Shown: positions 8,266-16,910, counted from the stretch's first letter. The stretch: 64,000 nt of DNA from Catellatospora citrea (GCF_003610235.1 NZ_RAPR01000001.1:7502001-7566000); one strand, 5' to 3'. Translations and numbers: made by a program. The notes: generated from the letters alone by a model not told the origin.

Positions 8266-8297
8266 GGCGTTGCGGCACCCTGATCCGCAACGACGCC
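8266..8297. terminator. hairpin between convergent genes
   Basis: CGTTGCGG (8268-8275) pairs with CCGCAACG (8285-8292) with GC-rich extension on both sides. It is well placed to end the hydrolase transcript (reverse strand) and any read-through from tetR. There is no T-tract, as is usual in such GC-rich genomes. Confidence 0.45.
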
Positions 8298-8327
8298 GAA
8301 CCCCCGTCCGCCGTGGCCGCGCCGCCG

Positions 8328-9080
8328 TCAGACCGGCGCGTGCGCCTGGAGGAACTCGGCCAGCTTGGCCCGTACGGTGTCCGTCGCGGCCGGGCCGCCG
8401 AGCGACACCAGGAGCACCCCGTGCCAGTCGGTCGGCACGATCAGCAGCTCTTTGACGGTCGTCTTCGGGGTCAGGCCGTACAGCTCGCGGGCGCTGTCGG
8501 CGAAGCTGCTCTCGAACTCGCCCGCCGCGTACAGCACGGGCATGGTCAGCTTCGGCGCGGCCGCCGACGCGTCCGCGCCGAACAGCACCGGGGCGGACAG
8601 CGCCACCACGGCGACCGGCGCGGGAGTCAGCGTCGGCGCGGCGGCCAGCACCGCGGTGCCGCCCATCGACGCGCCGATCAGCACGATGCTGGTCGCGCCG
8701 TCCGCGCGCAGCGCGGCCGCGGCCGCCGCGACCTGCTGCGGGGTGTCCAGCTCGCCGCGCGTGGACACCCCGAACCCGCCGAAGTCGAACATGAGCACCC
8801 GGTAACCCTTGCCGGCCAGCTCGAACGCGTACGGGAGCCACTGGCAGACGTCGCCGCCGTTCTGGTGGGCCAGCACGATCCCGGTCTTGCCGCTGCCGAG
8901 GATGACCCCGCCCAGGTCGGCCCCGTGGTCGCCGAACCGGGTCTGCCGTGCCCCGGCCGGCAGCCCGCAGGTCGCGCCCGCGTTCAGGCCGGTCGGGCTC
9001 GGGGCCGGCACCGGGTCGCCGCCCGAGCACCCGGCCAGGGCGACGGCAGCGGCGGCGGCGAGCAGGGCCAGTCTTCGCAT
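8328..9080 (-). CDS. alpha/beta-hydrolase lipoprotein
   Basis: This 250-aa exported protein has signal MRRLALLAAAAAVALAGC with lipobox LAGC (Cys 18), so it is likely anchored to the outer face of the membrane. The hydrolase core shows the nucleophile elbow GASMGG with Ser 138, an acid-loop candidate near AAGEFES (residues 185-191) and a late His in PTDWHG (His 220). Together these make a plausible Ser-Asp/Glu-His triad of the dienelactone-hydrolase/esterase type. Two Cys outside the lipobox (38 and 79) could form a disulfide. Substrate unknown. It is monocistronic and convergent with tetR. Confidence 0.82.
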   Translation of the reverse strand: MRRLALLAAAAAVALAGCSGGDPVPAPSPTGLNAGATCGLPAGARQTRFGDHGADLGGVILGSGKTGIVLAHQNGGDVCQWLPYAFELAGKGYRVLMFDFGGFGVSTRGELDTPQQVAAAAAALRADGATSIVLIGASMGGTAVLAAAPTLTPAPVAVVALSAPVLFGADASAAAPKLTMPVLYAAGEFESSFADSARELYGLTPKTTVKELLIVPTDWHGVLLVSLGGPAATDTVRAKLAEFLQAHAPV

Positions 9081-9150
9081 CGGTACTCCTCGGTGGACGG
9101 ACGAGACGCTGTCGTCTGTCAGTACCGCCGAGGGGCGGACCCGGGTGGGG

Positions 9151-11187
9151 TCAGTCCGAAAGTTGTTCGGCGCTGCTGCCCAGCCGGTGCAGGCGCAGCG
9201 CGAGCTGCACCTCCAGGGCCCGGTCGGGGCGCTGCCAGTCCGCGCCGAGCAGCTGGGCCACCCGGTCCAGCCGCTGGGTGACCGTGTTGACGTGCACGTG
9301 CAGCTGCTCGGCGGCGCGGGCCAGGCTGCCGCCCGTGCCGAAGTAGCACTCCAGTGTCTTGACCAGCGTGGTGCCGCGGCGGGTGTCGTAGTCGACGACC
9401 GAACCGATGGTGTCCCGCAGGAACCGGGTCACGTCCGGGTCGCCGCCCTCGCGGACCGCACCCAGCAGCAGCCCGACGAAACCCAGCTCGGCGGTGGACG
9501 CGCCGTCGCCCACCCGGCCCAGTGCGGCCAGCGCGGTGGCACAGTGGTCGGCCTCCTTGAACGCCGCGGCCAGCCCGGCCGGGTCGGCGGCGGGCCCGGC
9601 CGCGCCCGCGGTGACCGGCCGGCCCAGCACCCGGCCCAGTTCCCGGGCGACCGAGCGGGCCAGCGCGCCCGCGTCGGTGCCGGGCACCATCAGCACCACC
9701 CGGCCGTCGCGGGTGGCGGCCAGCCCGGCATGCGTGCCCGCGAAGGTGTGCGCCCACGACACCGCCCGCTGCCGGGCCGGGCCGGAGGTGGCCGCCGCGT
9801 CGTCGACGCAGACCAGCACGTGCGGGCGGGACAGGTCCACGTTCAGCCGGCGGGCCCGCGCCCGCAGCGACTCCGGGTCGCGCACCGGCCGGGCGATGAG
9901 GTCGTCGAGCAGCTCGCCGCGCACCCGGCCCTCCGCCTCGGCGACGGTGCGCCGGAACAGCAGCAGCAGCGCGGTGACCAGCGCGGCCCGCTCCAGGATC
10001 TGCTGGTCGGCGTGGCCGGTGTCGTGTGGCGGCCGCCAGACCAGCGCCCCGAGGTTCTCCGCCCCGGCGACCACGGCGGCGAACCACAGCCCGCCCCGGC
10101 GTACGGCCCGGCCGTCGGCCCGGGAGGTGGACAGCGCCTCCGCCACGATCGCGGGATCGGGCAGCAGCACCTGCCCGTCCGGCCCGAACGCCACGAACGT
10201 GGGCTCCACCGTCCGTGCGCCGTCGGCGGTCCCAGCACCGGCCGGGTACGTGCCCGGGTGCGCGGGGCTGCCGGACGCGCCGTCGGCGCCGACCGCGGCC
10301 AGCGTGCGCCCGTCGGCGTCCAGCACCATCAGCCGCCCGCCGAGCACGTCGGTGACCGCCGCGGCGACCTCCTCGACGCCACCGCCGCGCAGCACCAGCG
10401 CGGTCATCCGGTCGTGCGCGGCCGCGGCGCGCTCCACCGACGCACTGTGCGCCGAGATCTTGGTATGCGCGGCGGACAGCTCGCTCAGCGCGGTCTGCGT
10501 CTCGCCCAGCAGGCGGGCGGTGTCGATGGCGACGGCGGCGTGCGCCGCGAGGGACACCAGCAGCGACACCTCCTCGCGGGCGAACGGGCGCTCGGAGCGG
10601 TTCGCCGCGTACAGCACGCCGATGACGCGCGAGCCCAACCGCAGCGGCACGCCCAGGATGGCGACGAGCCCCTCCTCGCCCACGCCCGCGTCGATCTCGC
10701 CGGTGTGGTGGAAACGGCGGTCCTCGGGGTAGTTCGCCGTGGCGTAGGGCGTGCCGGTCTGCGCGACCAGGCCGCCCAGGCCCGCGCCCAGCGGCAGCCG
10801 CAGCCGCTGGAACTTCGCCGAGACGGAGCCGTCGGTGACCCGCATGTACACGTCGCCGGCGGCGTCGTCGCTCATGGTCAGGTAGGCGATGTCGGTGCCG
10901 AGCAGGTTGCGGGCCCGGTGCACGATCGCGTGCAGCACCGCGTCGAGGTCGCGCAGGCCGGCCAGGTCGCCCGCGGTGTCGTACAGGCCGGACAGCTCCG
11001 CCTCGCGGCGGCGGCGGCGCTCCAGCAGCGCCCGCACCCGCAGCGCGGCGAGTTTCGCCTCCTCCAGCTCGGCGATCTCGTCCGGGCCGGCGCCCCTTGA
11101 GCGCGCCTGGACCAGCGGCCCCTCGAATTCGACCGGGGCCGCCTCGCGCTCGAGCAGTTCGAGGAACCGGATGGTCGAGGAGGGCAT
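9151..11187 (-). CDS. PucR-family transcriptional regulator with GAF domain
   Basis: This 678-aa cytosolic regulator has a short coiled stretch (residues 30-75, RARSRGAGPDEIAELEEAKL), a GAF sensor domain (about 80-235) and a GGDEF-like/PucR middle region. The PucR C-terminal helix-turn-helix spans about 612-676, with LARAAEQLHVHVNTVTQRLD as recognition core. ATG 11187 has TAGGA upstream; an ATG three codons earlier is possible. It lies 23 bases downstream of the 3-hydroxybutyrate dehydrogenase-like gene on the same strand, so it probably controls that catabolic step in response to a small effector held by the GAF domain. An apparent longer reading frame extending to 12111 is antisense to the dehydrogenase and is not real. 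Confidence 0.85.
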   Translation of the reverse strand: MPSSTIRFLELLEREAAPVEFEGPLVQARSRGAGPDEIAELEEAKLAALRVRALLERRRRREAELSGLYDTAGDLAGLRDLDAVLHAIVHRARNLLGTDIAYLTMSDDAAGDVYMRVTDGSVSAKFQRLRLPLGAGLGGLVAQTGTPYATANYPEDRRFHHTGEIDAGVGEEGLVAILGVPLRLGSRVIGVLYAANRSERPFAREEVSLLVSLAAHAAVAIDTARLLGETQTALSELSAAHTKISAHSASVERAAAAHDRMTALVLRGGGVEEVAAAVTDVLGGRLMVLDADGRTLAAVGADGASGSPAHPGTYPAGAGTADGARTVEPTFVAFGPDGQVLLPDPAIVAEALSTSRADGRAVRRGGLWFAAVVAGAENLGALVWRPPHDTGHADQQILERAALVTALLLLFRRTVAEAEGRVRGELLDDLIARPVRDPESLRARARRLNVDLSRPHVLVCVDDAAATSGPARQRAVSWAHTFAGTHAGLAATRDGRVVLMVPGTDAGALARSVARELGRVLGRPVTAGAAGPAADPAGLAAAFKEADHCATALAALGRVGDGASTAELGFVGLLLGAVREGGDPDVTRFLRDTIGSVVDYDTRRGTTLVKTLECYFGTGGSLARAAEQLHVHVNTVTQRLDRVAQLLGADWQRPDRALEVQLALRLHRLGSSAEQLSD

Positions 11188-11210
11188 GGCTCGCATTCCT
11201 ACCCCGCCGA

Positions 11211-11984
11211 TCACTGGGCTGTCCAGCCTCCGTCCATGGCGATGGACGTGCCGGTGATGAACGAGGCGGCGTCGGTGCACAGGTAGGCGGCCAGCTCGGC
11301 GACCTCGGCAGGTTCGATCAGGCGCTTGATCGCCGCCTTGGCCAGCATGATCCGCTCGATGACCTCGGTCTCGGCGATGCCGTGCGAGCGCGCCTGGTCG
11401 GCGATCTGGCCCTCGACCAGCGGGGTGCGCACGTAGGCGGGGTTGATGCAGTTCGCGGTGACGCCGTACGGGGCGGCCTCGACGGCGATGACCTTCGACA
11501 GCCCTTCGAGGCCGTGCTTGGCCGACACGTACGCCGACTTGAACGCCGACGCGCGCAGCCCGTGCACCGAGGAGATGTTCACGATCCGGCCCCAGCCCTG
11601 GGCGTACATGTGCGGCAGCGCCCGGCGCACCAGCCGGAACGGCGCGACCAGCATGACCTGGTGCAGGTAGCTGAAGCGGTCGGGGTCGAAGTCCTGCAGC
11701 GGCGCGACGTGCTGCAGGCCCGCGTTGTTGACGATCACGTCGACGGCCGGGTCGAGCTCGTCGAGGGCGGCCGGTTCGGCCAGGTCGGCGACCACCGCGG
11801 TGCCGCCGATCTCGTCGGCGACCAGCCGGGCCGACGCCGCGTCCCGGTCGACCACGAGCACCTTCGCCCCGGCCTGCGCCATCCGGGCCGCGCAGGCCCG
11901 GCCGATGCCGCTGCCGGCGCCGGTCACCAGAGCGGTGCGGCCGGTGAGGTCGAGTCGAACGAGTGGCGGCGTCGCGGTCGTCAT
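11211..11984 (-). CDS. 3-hydroxybutyrate dehydrogenase-like short-chain dehydrogenase
   Basis: This classical SDR of 257 aa has NAD-binding TGAGSGIG (21-28), NNAG (86-89), catalytic Ser 138/139, Tyr 152 and Lys 156 in YVSAK, and C-terminal [13 protein letters not shown]. The 3-hydroxybutyrate dehydrogenase subgroup is suggested by [14 protein letters not shown] and the long helix region [21 protein letters not shown]. That group oxidises (R)-3-hydroxybutyrate to acetoacetate with NAD, linking storage polymer or ketone breakdown to acetyl-CoA. The neighbouring PucR regulator supports an inducible catabolic role. It is divergent from ruvC. Confidence 0.85.
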   Translation of the reverse strand: MTTATPPLVRLDLTGRTALVTGAGSGIGRACAARMAQAGAKVLVVDRDAASARLVADEIGGTAVVADLAEPAALDELDPAVDVIVNNAGLQHVAPLQDFDPDRFSYLHQVMLVAPFRLVRRALPHMYAQGWGRIVNISSVHGLRASAFKSAYVSAKHGLEGLSKVIAVEAAPYGVTANCINPAYVRTPLVEGQIADQARSHGIAETEVIERIMLAKAAIKRLIEPAEVAELAAYLCTDAASFITGTSIAMDGGWTAQ

Positions 11985-12103
11985 GGTGCGTGAACCTACG
12001 AGCCGCGCGGGAGCGCGCACATGGGTCGCGCCCACACAGTGTGCCGGGAACGGATGTGGCGGGACGTGGCTCGGCCGCGCTGACGGTGGTGTCCGCTAGG
12101 GTG

Positions 12104-12119
12104 TCGTACACACGTACGG
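12104..12119. promoter_or_regulatory. candidate LexA (SOS) box upstream of ruvC
   Basis: TCGTACACACGTACGG fits the actinobacterial/Gram-positive SOS pattern CGnAC-N4-GTnCG and lies 20 bases before the ruvC start. The ruvCAB operon is a known LexA target in mycobacteria. The box departs from the best consensus (CGAAC-N4-GTTCG) at one base in each arm, symmetrically. Confidence 0.5.
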
Positions 12120-12139
12120 CGAAGTGGACGGAGCAGCGG

Positions 12140-12676
12140 GTGCAGGTGCGGCAGCGGCGGGTGCTCGGCGTCGATCCGGGGCTGACCCGGTGCGGCGTCG
12201 GCGTGGTGGAGGGCGTGCCCGGCCGGCCCTGCGTGATGGTCGACTACACGGTCATCGGATCCGATCCCGACGCCGACCTGGCCGACCGGCTGCTGCACCT
12301 CGACCGCAACCTGGCCGAGCTGATCGCGCGCCACCAGCCGGAGAGCGTCGCCGTGGAGCGGGTGTTCAGCCAGCACAACGTGCGCACGGTGATGGGCACC
12401 GCGCAGGCGGCCGCGGTCGCCGTGCTGGCGGCCGCGCGCGCCGGGCTGCCGGTGCGCACCTACACTCCCAGCGAGGTCAAGGCCGCCGTGACCGGTTCCG
12501 GTCAGGCCGACAAGAAGCAGGTCACCACGATGGTCACCCGGCTGCTGCGGCTGGACGCGCCGCCCCGCCCGGCGGACGCGGCCGACGCGCTGGCGCTGGC
12601 CATCTGCCACATCTGGCGCGGTGGCACGCGCGACCGGCTAAGCGAGGCCATCCGTAGCGCGAAGGGCAGGCAGTGA
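12140..12676 (+). CDS. ruvC: Holliday junction resolvase RuvC
   Basis: This 178-aa endonuclease resolves four-way junctions produced in recombination repair. The RNase-H-like fold is marked by [12 protein letters not shown] (catalytic Asp 12), the Glu of VAVERVF, and the closing acidic pair in [16 protein letters not shown] 12140 was chosen because GGAG lies 6 bases upstream and it gives the usual length. It is the first gene of ruvC-ruvA-(repeat peptides)-ruvB and overlaps ruvA by one base. Confidence 0.96.
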   Translation: MQVRQRRVLGVDPGLTRCGVGVVEGVPGRPCVMVDYTVIGSDPDADLADRLLHLDRNLAELIARHQPESVAVERVFSQHNVRTVMGTAQAAAVAVLAAARAGLPVRTYTPSEVKAAVTGSGQADKKQVTTMVTRLLRLDAPPRPADAADALALAICHIWRGGTRDRLSEAIRSAKGRQ

Positions 12677-13272
12677 TGATCGCGAGTGTGGCGGGGACCG
12701 TCGCCTCGATCGGCGCGGACGCGGCCGTGGTCGAGGTCGGCGGGGTGGGCCTGCGCCTGCTCTGCGCGCCGGGCACGCTGGCGGCGCTGCGGGTCGGGCA
12801 GCAGGCCCGGCTGTCGGCCACCCTGATCGTGCGCGAGGACTCGCTGACCCTGTTCGGCTTCCCCGACGACGACGAGAAGCAGCTGTTCGAGCTGCTGCTG
12901 ACGGCGTCCGGGGTGGGCCCGAAGCTGGCCCAGGCCGCGCTGTCCGTGCACACCCCCGACGTGCTGCGCGCCGCGCTCTCGCACGGGGACGTCTCGACGC
13001 TGACCCAGGTGCCGGGCATCGGCAAGAAGGGCGCCGAGCGGATGGTCCTGGAGCTGCGCGACAAGGTCGGCCCGGTGGCCGCGGTGCCGGCCCAGGGCGG
13101 CCGTCCGCAGGCCTGGACCGAGCAGGTGCGCCAGGGCCTGGTCGGGCTCGGCTGGAGCCAGGCGCAGGCCGACCAGGCGGTCACCGCGGTGGCCGAGACC
13201 ATCGACGGCCCGACCCCGCCCGTGCCCGTGCTGCTCAAGCAGGCGATCCGGCTGCTGGGCAAGACGCGATGA
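12676..13272 (+). CDS. ruvA: Holliday junction branch-migration protein RuvA
   Basis: This 198-aa protein binds the junction and loads RuvB rings. The N-terminal OB-fold ([13 protein letters not shown]...), the two helix-hairpin-helix motifs (TASGVGPKLAQAAL and VPGIGKKGAERMVLEL) and the RuvB-contacting C-terminal domain (from about residue 150) are all present. ATG 12676 overlaps the ruvC stop (TGATG); a GTG one codon earlier is also possible. Its stop overlaps an ATG that opens the first repeat peptide, so ribosomes leaving ruvA could re-start there. Confidence 0.96.
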   Translation: MIASVAGTVASIGADAAVVEVGGVGLRLLCAPGTLAALRVGQQARLSATLIVREDSLTLFGFPDDDEKQLFELLLTASGVGPKLAQAALSVHTPDVLRAALSHGDVSTLTQVPGIGKKGAERMVLELRDKVGPVAAVPAQGGRPQAWTEQVRQGLVGLGWSQAQADQAVTAVAETIDGPTPPVPVLLKQAIRLLGKTR

Positions 13273-13343
13273 GCGAGCGCCGCGAGCGAATCCGGCAGTT
13301 TCCCACTCATCGTGACGACGAGCGTAGCGAGGAGAAGCGGTGA
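13269..13343 (+). CDS. repeat-encoded 24-residue peptide, copy 1 ([20 protein letters not shown]...)
   Basis: The ATG at 13269 overlaps the ruvA stop (ATGA), runs 24 codons in an Arg/Glu/Ser-rich, highly charged sequence and stops at 13341-13343. That stop overlaps the GTG of copy 2. There is no hydrophobic segment and no recognisable domain. Of the nine differences from copy 2, four are synonymous, one is the start codon and four change a residue (Arg/His, Ile/Met, Phe/Leu, Pro/Ser). Whether the peptide has a role, or the repeat only keeps translation coupled between ruvA and ruvB, cannot be told from sequence. Confidence 0.45.
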   Translation: MSERRERIRQFPTHRDDERSEEKR

Positions 13344-13414
13344 GCGAGCACCGCGAGCGAATGCGGCAACTTTCCACTCATCGTGACGACGAGCGCAGCG
13401 AGGAGAAACGATGA
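13340..13414 (+). CDS. repeat-encoded 24-residue peptide, copy 2
   Basis: GTG 13340 overlaps the stop of copy 1 (GTGA), and the stop TGA 13412-13414 overlaps the ruvB ATG (ATGA). The peptide starts [15 protein letters not shown] and ends DDERSEEKR. The upstream GAGGAGAAG of copy 1 would serve as its ribosome-binding site, and its own GAGGAGAAACG serves ruvB. With copy 1 it replaces what would otherwise be a direct ruvA-ruvB junction. Confidence 0.45.
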   Translation: MSEHRERMRQLSTHRDDERSEEKR

Positions 13415-14475
13415 CCGATTCGCTGGTCAGCGCGCTGGCCTCGCCGGAGGAGCGCGACGCCGAGGCGTCGGTGCGCCCGAAGCGACTGTCGGAGTTCGTC
13501 GCCCAGGAACGCGTCCGCGAGCAGCTGGAGGTGCTGCTGCACAGCGCGCTGCGGCGCGGCTCGCCGCCGGACCACATCCTGTTCTCCGGCTCGCCGGGGC
13601 TGGGCAAGACCACCCTGGCCATGATCGTCGCGGCGGAGCTGGGCGGGGCGCTGCGGATGACGTCGGGCCCGGCCATCGAGCGTTCCGGCGACCTGGCCGC
13701 GGTGCTGACCAGCCTGCAAGAGGGCGACGTGCTGTTCATCGACGAGATCCACCGCATCGCGAAGCCGGCCGAGGAGCTGCTGTACAGCGCGATGGAGGAC
13801 TTCCGGGTCGACGTGATGGTCGGCAAGGGCCCCGGCGCGACCGCGATCCCGCTGGACGTGGAGCCGTTCACGCTGGTCGGCGCGACCACCCGGGCCGGGC
13901 TGCTGACGGGCCCGATGCGCGACCGGTTCGGTTTCGTGGGGCACCTGGAGTTCTACAGCGCGCCGGAGCTGGCCTCACTACTGCAGCGTTCGGCGCGCAT
14001 CCTCGGGGTGGCGGCGACGCAGGAGGGCATCGCGGAGATCGCCGGGCGGTCCCGGGGCACCCCGCGTATCGCCAACCGCCTGCTGCGCCGCGTGCGCGAC
14101 TATGCCGAGCTGCGTTCGGACGGGGTGGTCAACGTGTCCTCGGCGCGCGCCGCGCTGAAGGTGTACGACGTCGACGACATGGGGCTGGACCGGCTGGACA
14201 AGGCGGTGCTGGTGTCGCTGGTCGAGCTGTTCGGCGGGGGACCGGTGGGGCTGTCCACGCTGGCCGTGGCGGTGGGAGAGCAGCCGGACACGGTCGAGGA
14301 GGTCGTCGAGCCGTTCCTGGTGCGGGCGGGCCTGCTGGCGCGTACGCCGAGGGGCCGGGTCGCGACGGCCGCCGCGTGGCGTCATCTCGGTAAAAAACCA
14401 CCAAATGGTACTTTTGGTGCCGGTGCTATCACGGCACCCGACTTGTTCACCGTCGACGGCCAGCCGGACACGTAA
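13411..14475 (+). CDS. ruvB: Holliday junction branch-migration helicase RuvB
   Basis: This 354-aa AAA+ motor pulls DNA through the RuvA-bound junction. Walker A GSPGLGKT (60-67), Walker B LFIDEIHR (about 108-115), sensor ATTRAG and the C-terminal winged-helix domain are present. ATG 13411 is preceded by GAGGAGAAACG, which is the end of the second repeat unit. The last 20 or so residues after the winged helix ([17 protein letters not shown]) look like an added tail. Confidence 0.96.
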   Translation: MTDSLVSALASPEERDAEASVRPKRLSEFVAQERVREQLEVLLHSALRRGSPPDHILFSGSPGLGKTTLAMIVAAELGGALRMTSGPAIERSGDLAAVLTSLQEGDVLFIDEIHRIAKPAEELLYSAMEDFRVDVMVGKGPGATAIPLDVEPFTLVGATTRAGLLTGPMRDRFGFVGHLEFYSAPELASLLQRSARILGVAATQEGIAEIAGRSRGTPRIANRLLRRVRDYAELRSDGVVNVSSARAALKVYDVDDMGLDRLDKAVLVSLVELFGGGPVGLSTLAVAVGEQPDTVEEVVEPFLVRAGLLARTPRGRVATAAAWRHLGKKPPNGTFGAGAITAPDLFTVDGQPDT

Positions 14476-14626
14476 GCGGACCTCGCGTTCGTGATCTTAA
14501 CGTGACCTACACCGCAAGTGTGCGATCGCTCGCGTACCGACTAGACTTCGCGCGGTCCGAACGGACGACAGATGCCACCGCCGGCGTGCAGAGCCGCGCG
14601 GCGGGGCCGTGTGGAAAGGTCACAAA

Positions 14627-14953
14627 GTGGGCGGTAATTCCGGCAGCGCGTTGCCGACGATCATCATGTTCGCCCTGCTCTTCGGCTTGATGTACTTCAT
14701 GTTCATCCGGCCGCAGGCAAAGCGTCGCAAGGAGGCCGAGTCGATGCAGAAGTCGCTCGGTGCCGGCGACAAGGTGATCACCATTGGCGGCCTGTACGGC
14801 ACGGTGGTCTCGACGGACGATGAGAGCATCACCCTCGAGATCTCGCCCGGCGTGACCGCCCGCTACGCGCGCGCGGCCGTGGGCCGGGTGACCGAGCAGG
14901 TCACCGTGCCGACCGAGCACGTGGTGGACAACCCCGTCAAGGAAGAAAAGTAA
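14627..14953 (+). CDS. yajC: preprotein translocase accessory subunit YajC
   Basis: This small membrane protein (108 aa) works with SecDF at the Sec translocon. One N-terminal membrane helix (TIIMFALLFGLMYFMFI) is followed by RPQAKRRKEAE and a beta-rich cytosolic domain with GAGDKVITIGGLYGTVV, the YajC hallmark. GTG 14627 has GGAAAGG 7 bases upstream; a GTG at 14609 would add six residues but lacks such a site. It lies directly before secD, the standard order. Confidence 0.93.
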   Translation: MGGNSGSALPTIIMFALLFGLMYFMFIRPQAKRRKEAESMQKSLGAGDKVITIGGLYGTVVSTDDESITLEISPGVTARYARAAVGRVTEQVTVPTEHVVDNPVKEEK

Positions 14954-15047
14954 CTCGCTGACCCCACGCCACGGCGCAGGCGCATCTCTTCCGCGCCGGC
15001 CGTGGCGCATCCCCATCCGTCATTCATTCCAGGGAGACTCGACAGCC

Positions 15048-16910
15048 GTGGCACCACCTCAGGGACAGATGCGCCCCGGGAGGCAACTTGCCCTTCTCGG
15101 CGCCATCTTCGTCATCCTCGCCAGCGCGGTCTGGTTCGGCGGCAAGGGCGGCTGGCAGGATCGCCTCGCCCCCAACCTCGGCCTTGACCTCGTCGGCGGC
15201 TCGCGGGTCACCCTCCTGGCGCAGACCGGCGCCGATGGCAAGCCGCCGACGACGCAGGATCTCGAGCAGGCCCGCCGGATCATCGCCGAGCGCGTCGACG
15301 CTCGCGGCGTGTCCGAGGCGCAGGTCGTCATCGAGGGCAACCAGAACATCGTGATCTCGGTGGCCAAGAAGGGCGACGACGCGATCAACGACGTCGGCCA
15401 GGCCTCCCAGCTGTTCTTCCGCAAGCTGCTGAGCCAGACCGACGGCAGCGGCCTGGCCGCCGCGCCGCAGGCCTCGCCGAGCCCTAGCGCGAGCGCGTCC
15501 GGCTCCCCGAAGCCGAGCACCGCGGCCAGCCCGGCGGCGACGCCGAAGCCGTCGGTGAGCCCGTCGACCGGTGGCACCGGTGGCGGTGCCGCGATGGCGC
15601 CGACCCCGACGCCGACCCCGGCCGCCAGCAAGAGCCCGACCGCCTCGGCCAGCCCGGCTGCCGCCCCGAAGCCGTCCGCCCCCGCGGACCCCAAGGTGAC
15701 CGTGGCGCAGGTGCAGGCCAAGGTCGGCAAGGCCGCCTGGGACGCCGCCGGCAAGCTGACCGCGGTCGCGGCCGACCCGGCCCAGCTCGAGGTGCTCCAG
15801 CCGTTCGCTCAGCTGAACAACTTCGAGGTCGCGCTGCTGGCGCCGAAGGTGCAGTTCTACGTGCCGCAGGTGAGCTGCGAGCAGCTCGACAAGCGCCCCC
15901 CGGGCTCGATCAACAACCCGGACGCCGAGGCCGTCGCGTGCGAGGACGGCATGAAGTACCTGCTCGACGTCTCGAAGGTCAAGGGCACCGACGTCGACAA
16001 GGCGTCGCCGCAGATCGAGCAGAACACCAACCGCCGGGTGGTCTCGCTGGACTTCTCCAGCGACGGTCTGGACAAGTGGACCTCGCTGACCAAGGAGTCC
16101 TTCAACAACGAGGGCCAGAAGTGCGACCAGACCGCGCTGGGCGCGGGCAGCCACTGCCGCGTCGCCGTGGTGCTGGACAACAAGGTCATCTCCTCGCCGG
16201 AGATCCAGGGCGTGCTCGGTGACGACTCCGTCATCACCGGCGACTTCGACCAGAAGTCGGCCACCGACCTGGCCAACAACCTGAACTACGGTTCGCTGTC
16301 GATGACGTTCCTCCAGCAGGAGGCCCAGTCCATCACCCCGACGCTGGGCGGTGAGCACCTGCAGGCAGGTCTGCTCGCGGCCGGCATCGGCATGCTGCTG
16401 GTGGTCATCTACTCGTTCTTCTACTACCGCCTGCTGGGCACGGTCATCGTGCTGTCGCTGATCCTGTCGGCGGCGCTGACCTTCCTGGCGCTGGTGTTCC
16501 TGGGCCGGGAGATGGGCTTCACCCTGACGCTGGCCGGTATCGCCGGATTCATCGTCTCGCTCGGTGTCGCCGCGGACTCCTTCGTCATCTACTTCGAACG
16601 TCTGAAGGACGAGATCCGCGAGGGCCGCAGTCCGCGCAGCGCGGTGCCCCGCGCCTGGGTGCGTGCCCGCAAGACGATCCTGACCGCCAACGCGATCTCG
16701 CTGATGGCCGCGCTGGTGCTCTACCTCGTCTCCTCCGGCGCGGTGGCGGGCTTCGCCTTCGCGCTGGGTCTGGCGACCCTGATCGACCTGGTCGTGGTGT
16801 TCCTCTTCCGTCACCCGATCATGACGATGTTCGCGCGTACCGACGCGTTCCTGTCCCCGCGCGTCAGCGGCCTGGGCCGCGTGCTGCACGAAGCCAAGGA
16901 GGCTAAGTGA
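15048..16910 (+). CDS. secD: protein-export membrane protein SecD
   Basis: SecD helps pull exported chains out of the Sec channel using the proton gradient. The 620-aa protein has an N-terminal membrane helix (about residues 13-32), the family motif GLDLVGGSRVTLL, a large extracytoplasmic domain and five C-terminal helices with the RND-type loop EGRSPRSAVPRAWVRARKTI. Residues about 142-218 are a Pro/Ser/Ala/Thr low-complexity insert within the extracytoplasmic domain. SecD of other actinomycetes also carries disordered inserts here. The reading frame is intact across it. The stop overlaps the secF ATG. Confidence 0.95.
   Translation: MAPPQGQMRPGRQLALLGAIFVILASAVWFGGKGGWQDRLAPNLGLDLVGGSRVTLLAQTGADGKPPTTQDLEQARRIIAERVDARGVSEAQVVIEGNQNIVISVAKKGDDAINDVGQASQLFFRKLLSQTDGSGLAAAPQASPSPSASASGSPKPSTAASPAATPKPSVSPSTGGTGGGAAMAPTPTPTPAASKSPTASASPAAAPKPSAPADPKVTVAQVQAKVGKAAWDAAGKLTAVAADPAQLEVLQPFAQLNNFEVALLAPKVQFYVPQVSCEQLDKRPPGSINNPDAEAVACEDGMKYLLDVSKVKGTDVDKASPQIEQNTNRRVVSLDFSSDGLDKWTSLTKESFNNEGQKCDQTALGAGSHCRVAVVLDNKVISSPEIQGVLGDDSVITGDFDQKSATDLANNLNYGSLSMTFLQQEAQSITPTLGGEHLQAGLLAAGIGMLLVVIYSFFYYRLLGTVIVLSLILSAALTFLALVFLGREMGFTLTLAGIAGFIVSLGVAADSFVIYFERLKDEIREGRSPRSAVPRAWVRARKTILTANAISLMAALVLYLVSSGAVAGFAFALGLATLIDLVVVFLFRHPIMTMFARTDAFLSPRVSGLGRVLHEAKEAK

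Larger units (their letters stand above)
13269..13414 (+). repeat. two tandem copies of the translated 'SER-ER' repeat between ruvA and ruvB
   Basis: Two 75-base units (13269-13343 and 13340-13414) overlap by four bases, giving a period of 71. They match at 66 of 75 positions. Each opens with ATG/GTG AGC GAG and closes with GAGGAGAA plus two codons, the purine-rich end being the ribosome-binding site of the following reading frame. A related two-copy array with a different core lies at 37024-37176. Confidence 0.85.

Noticed and set aside
9151..12111. A 986-codon open frame that would fuse the PucR regulator to an upstream domain
   Set aside because: The upstream third is antisense-like/out of frame to the SDR gene on the same strand, is Arg/Gly/Pro-rich with no fold, and a good internal ATG with a ribosome-binding site exists at 11187.
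15474..15705. SecD low-complexity stretch as an assembly error or pseudogene scar
   Set aside because: The frame is intact on both sides, codon bias is the same as in the flanks, and disordered inserts occur in SecD of other actinomycetes.
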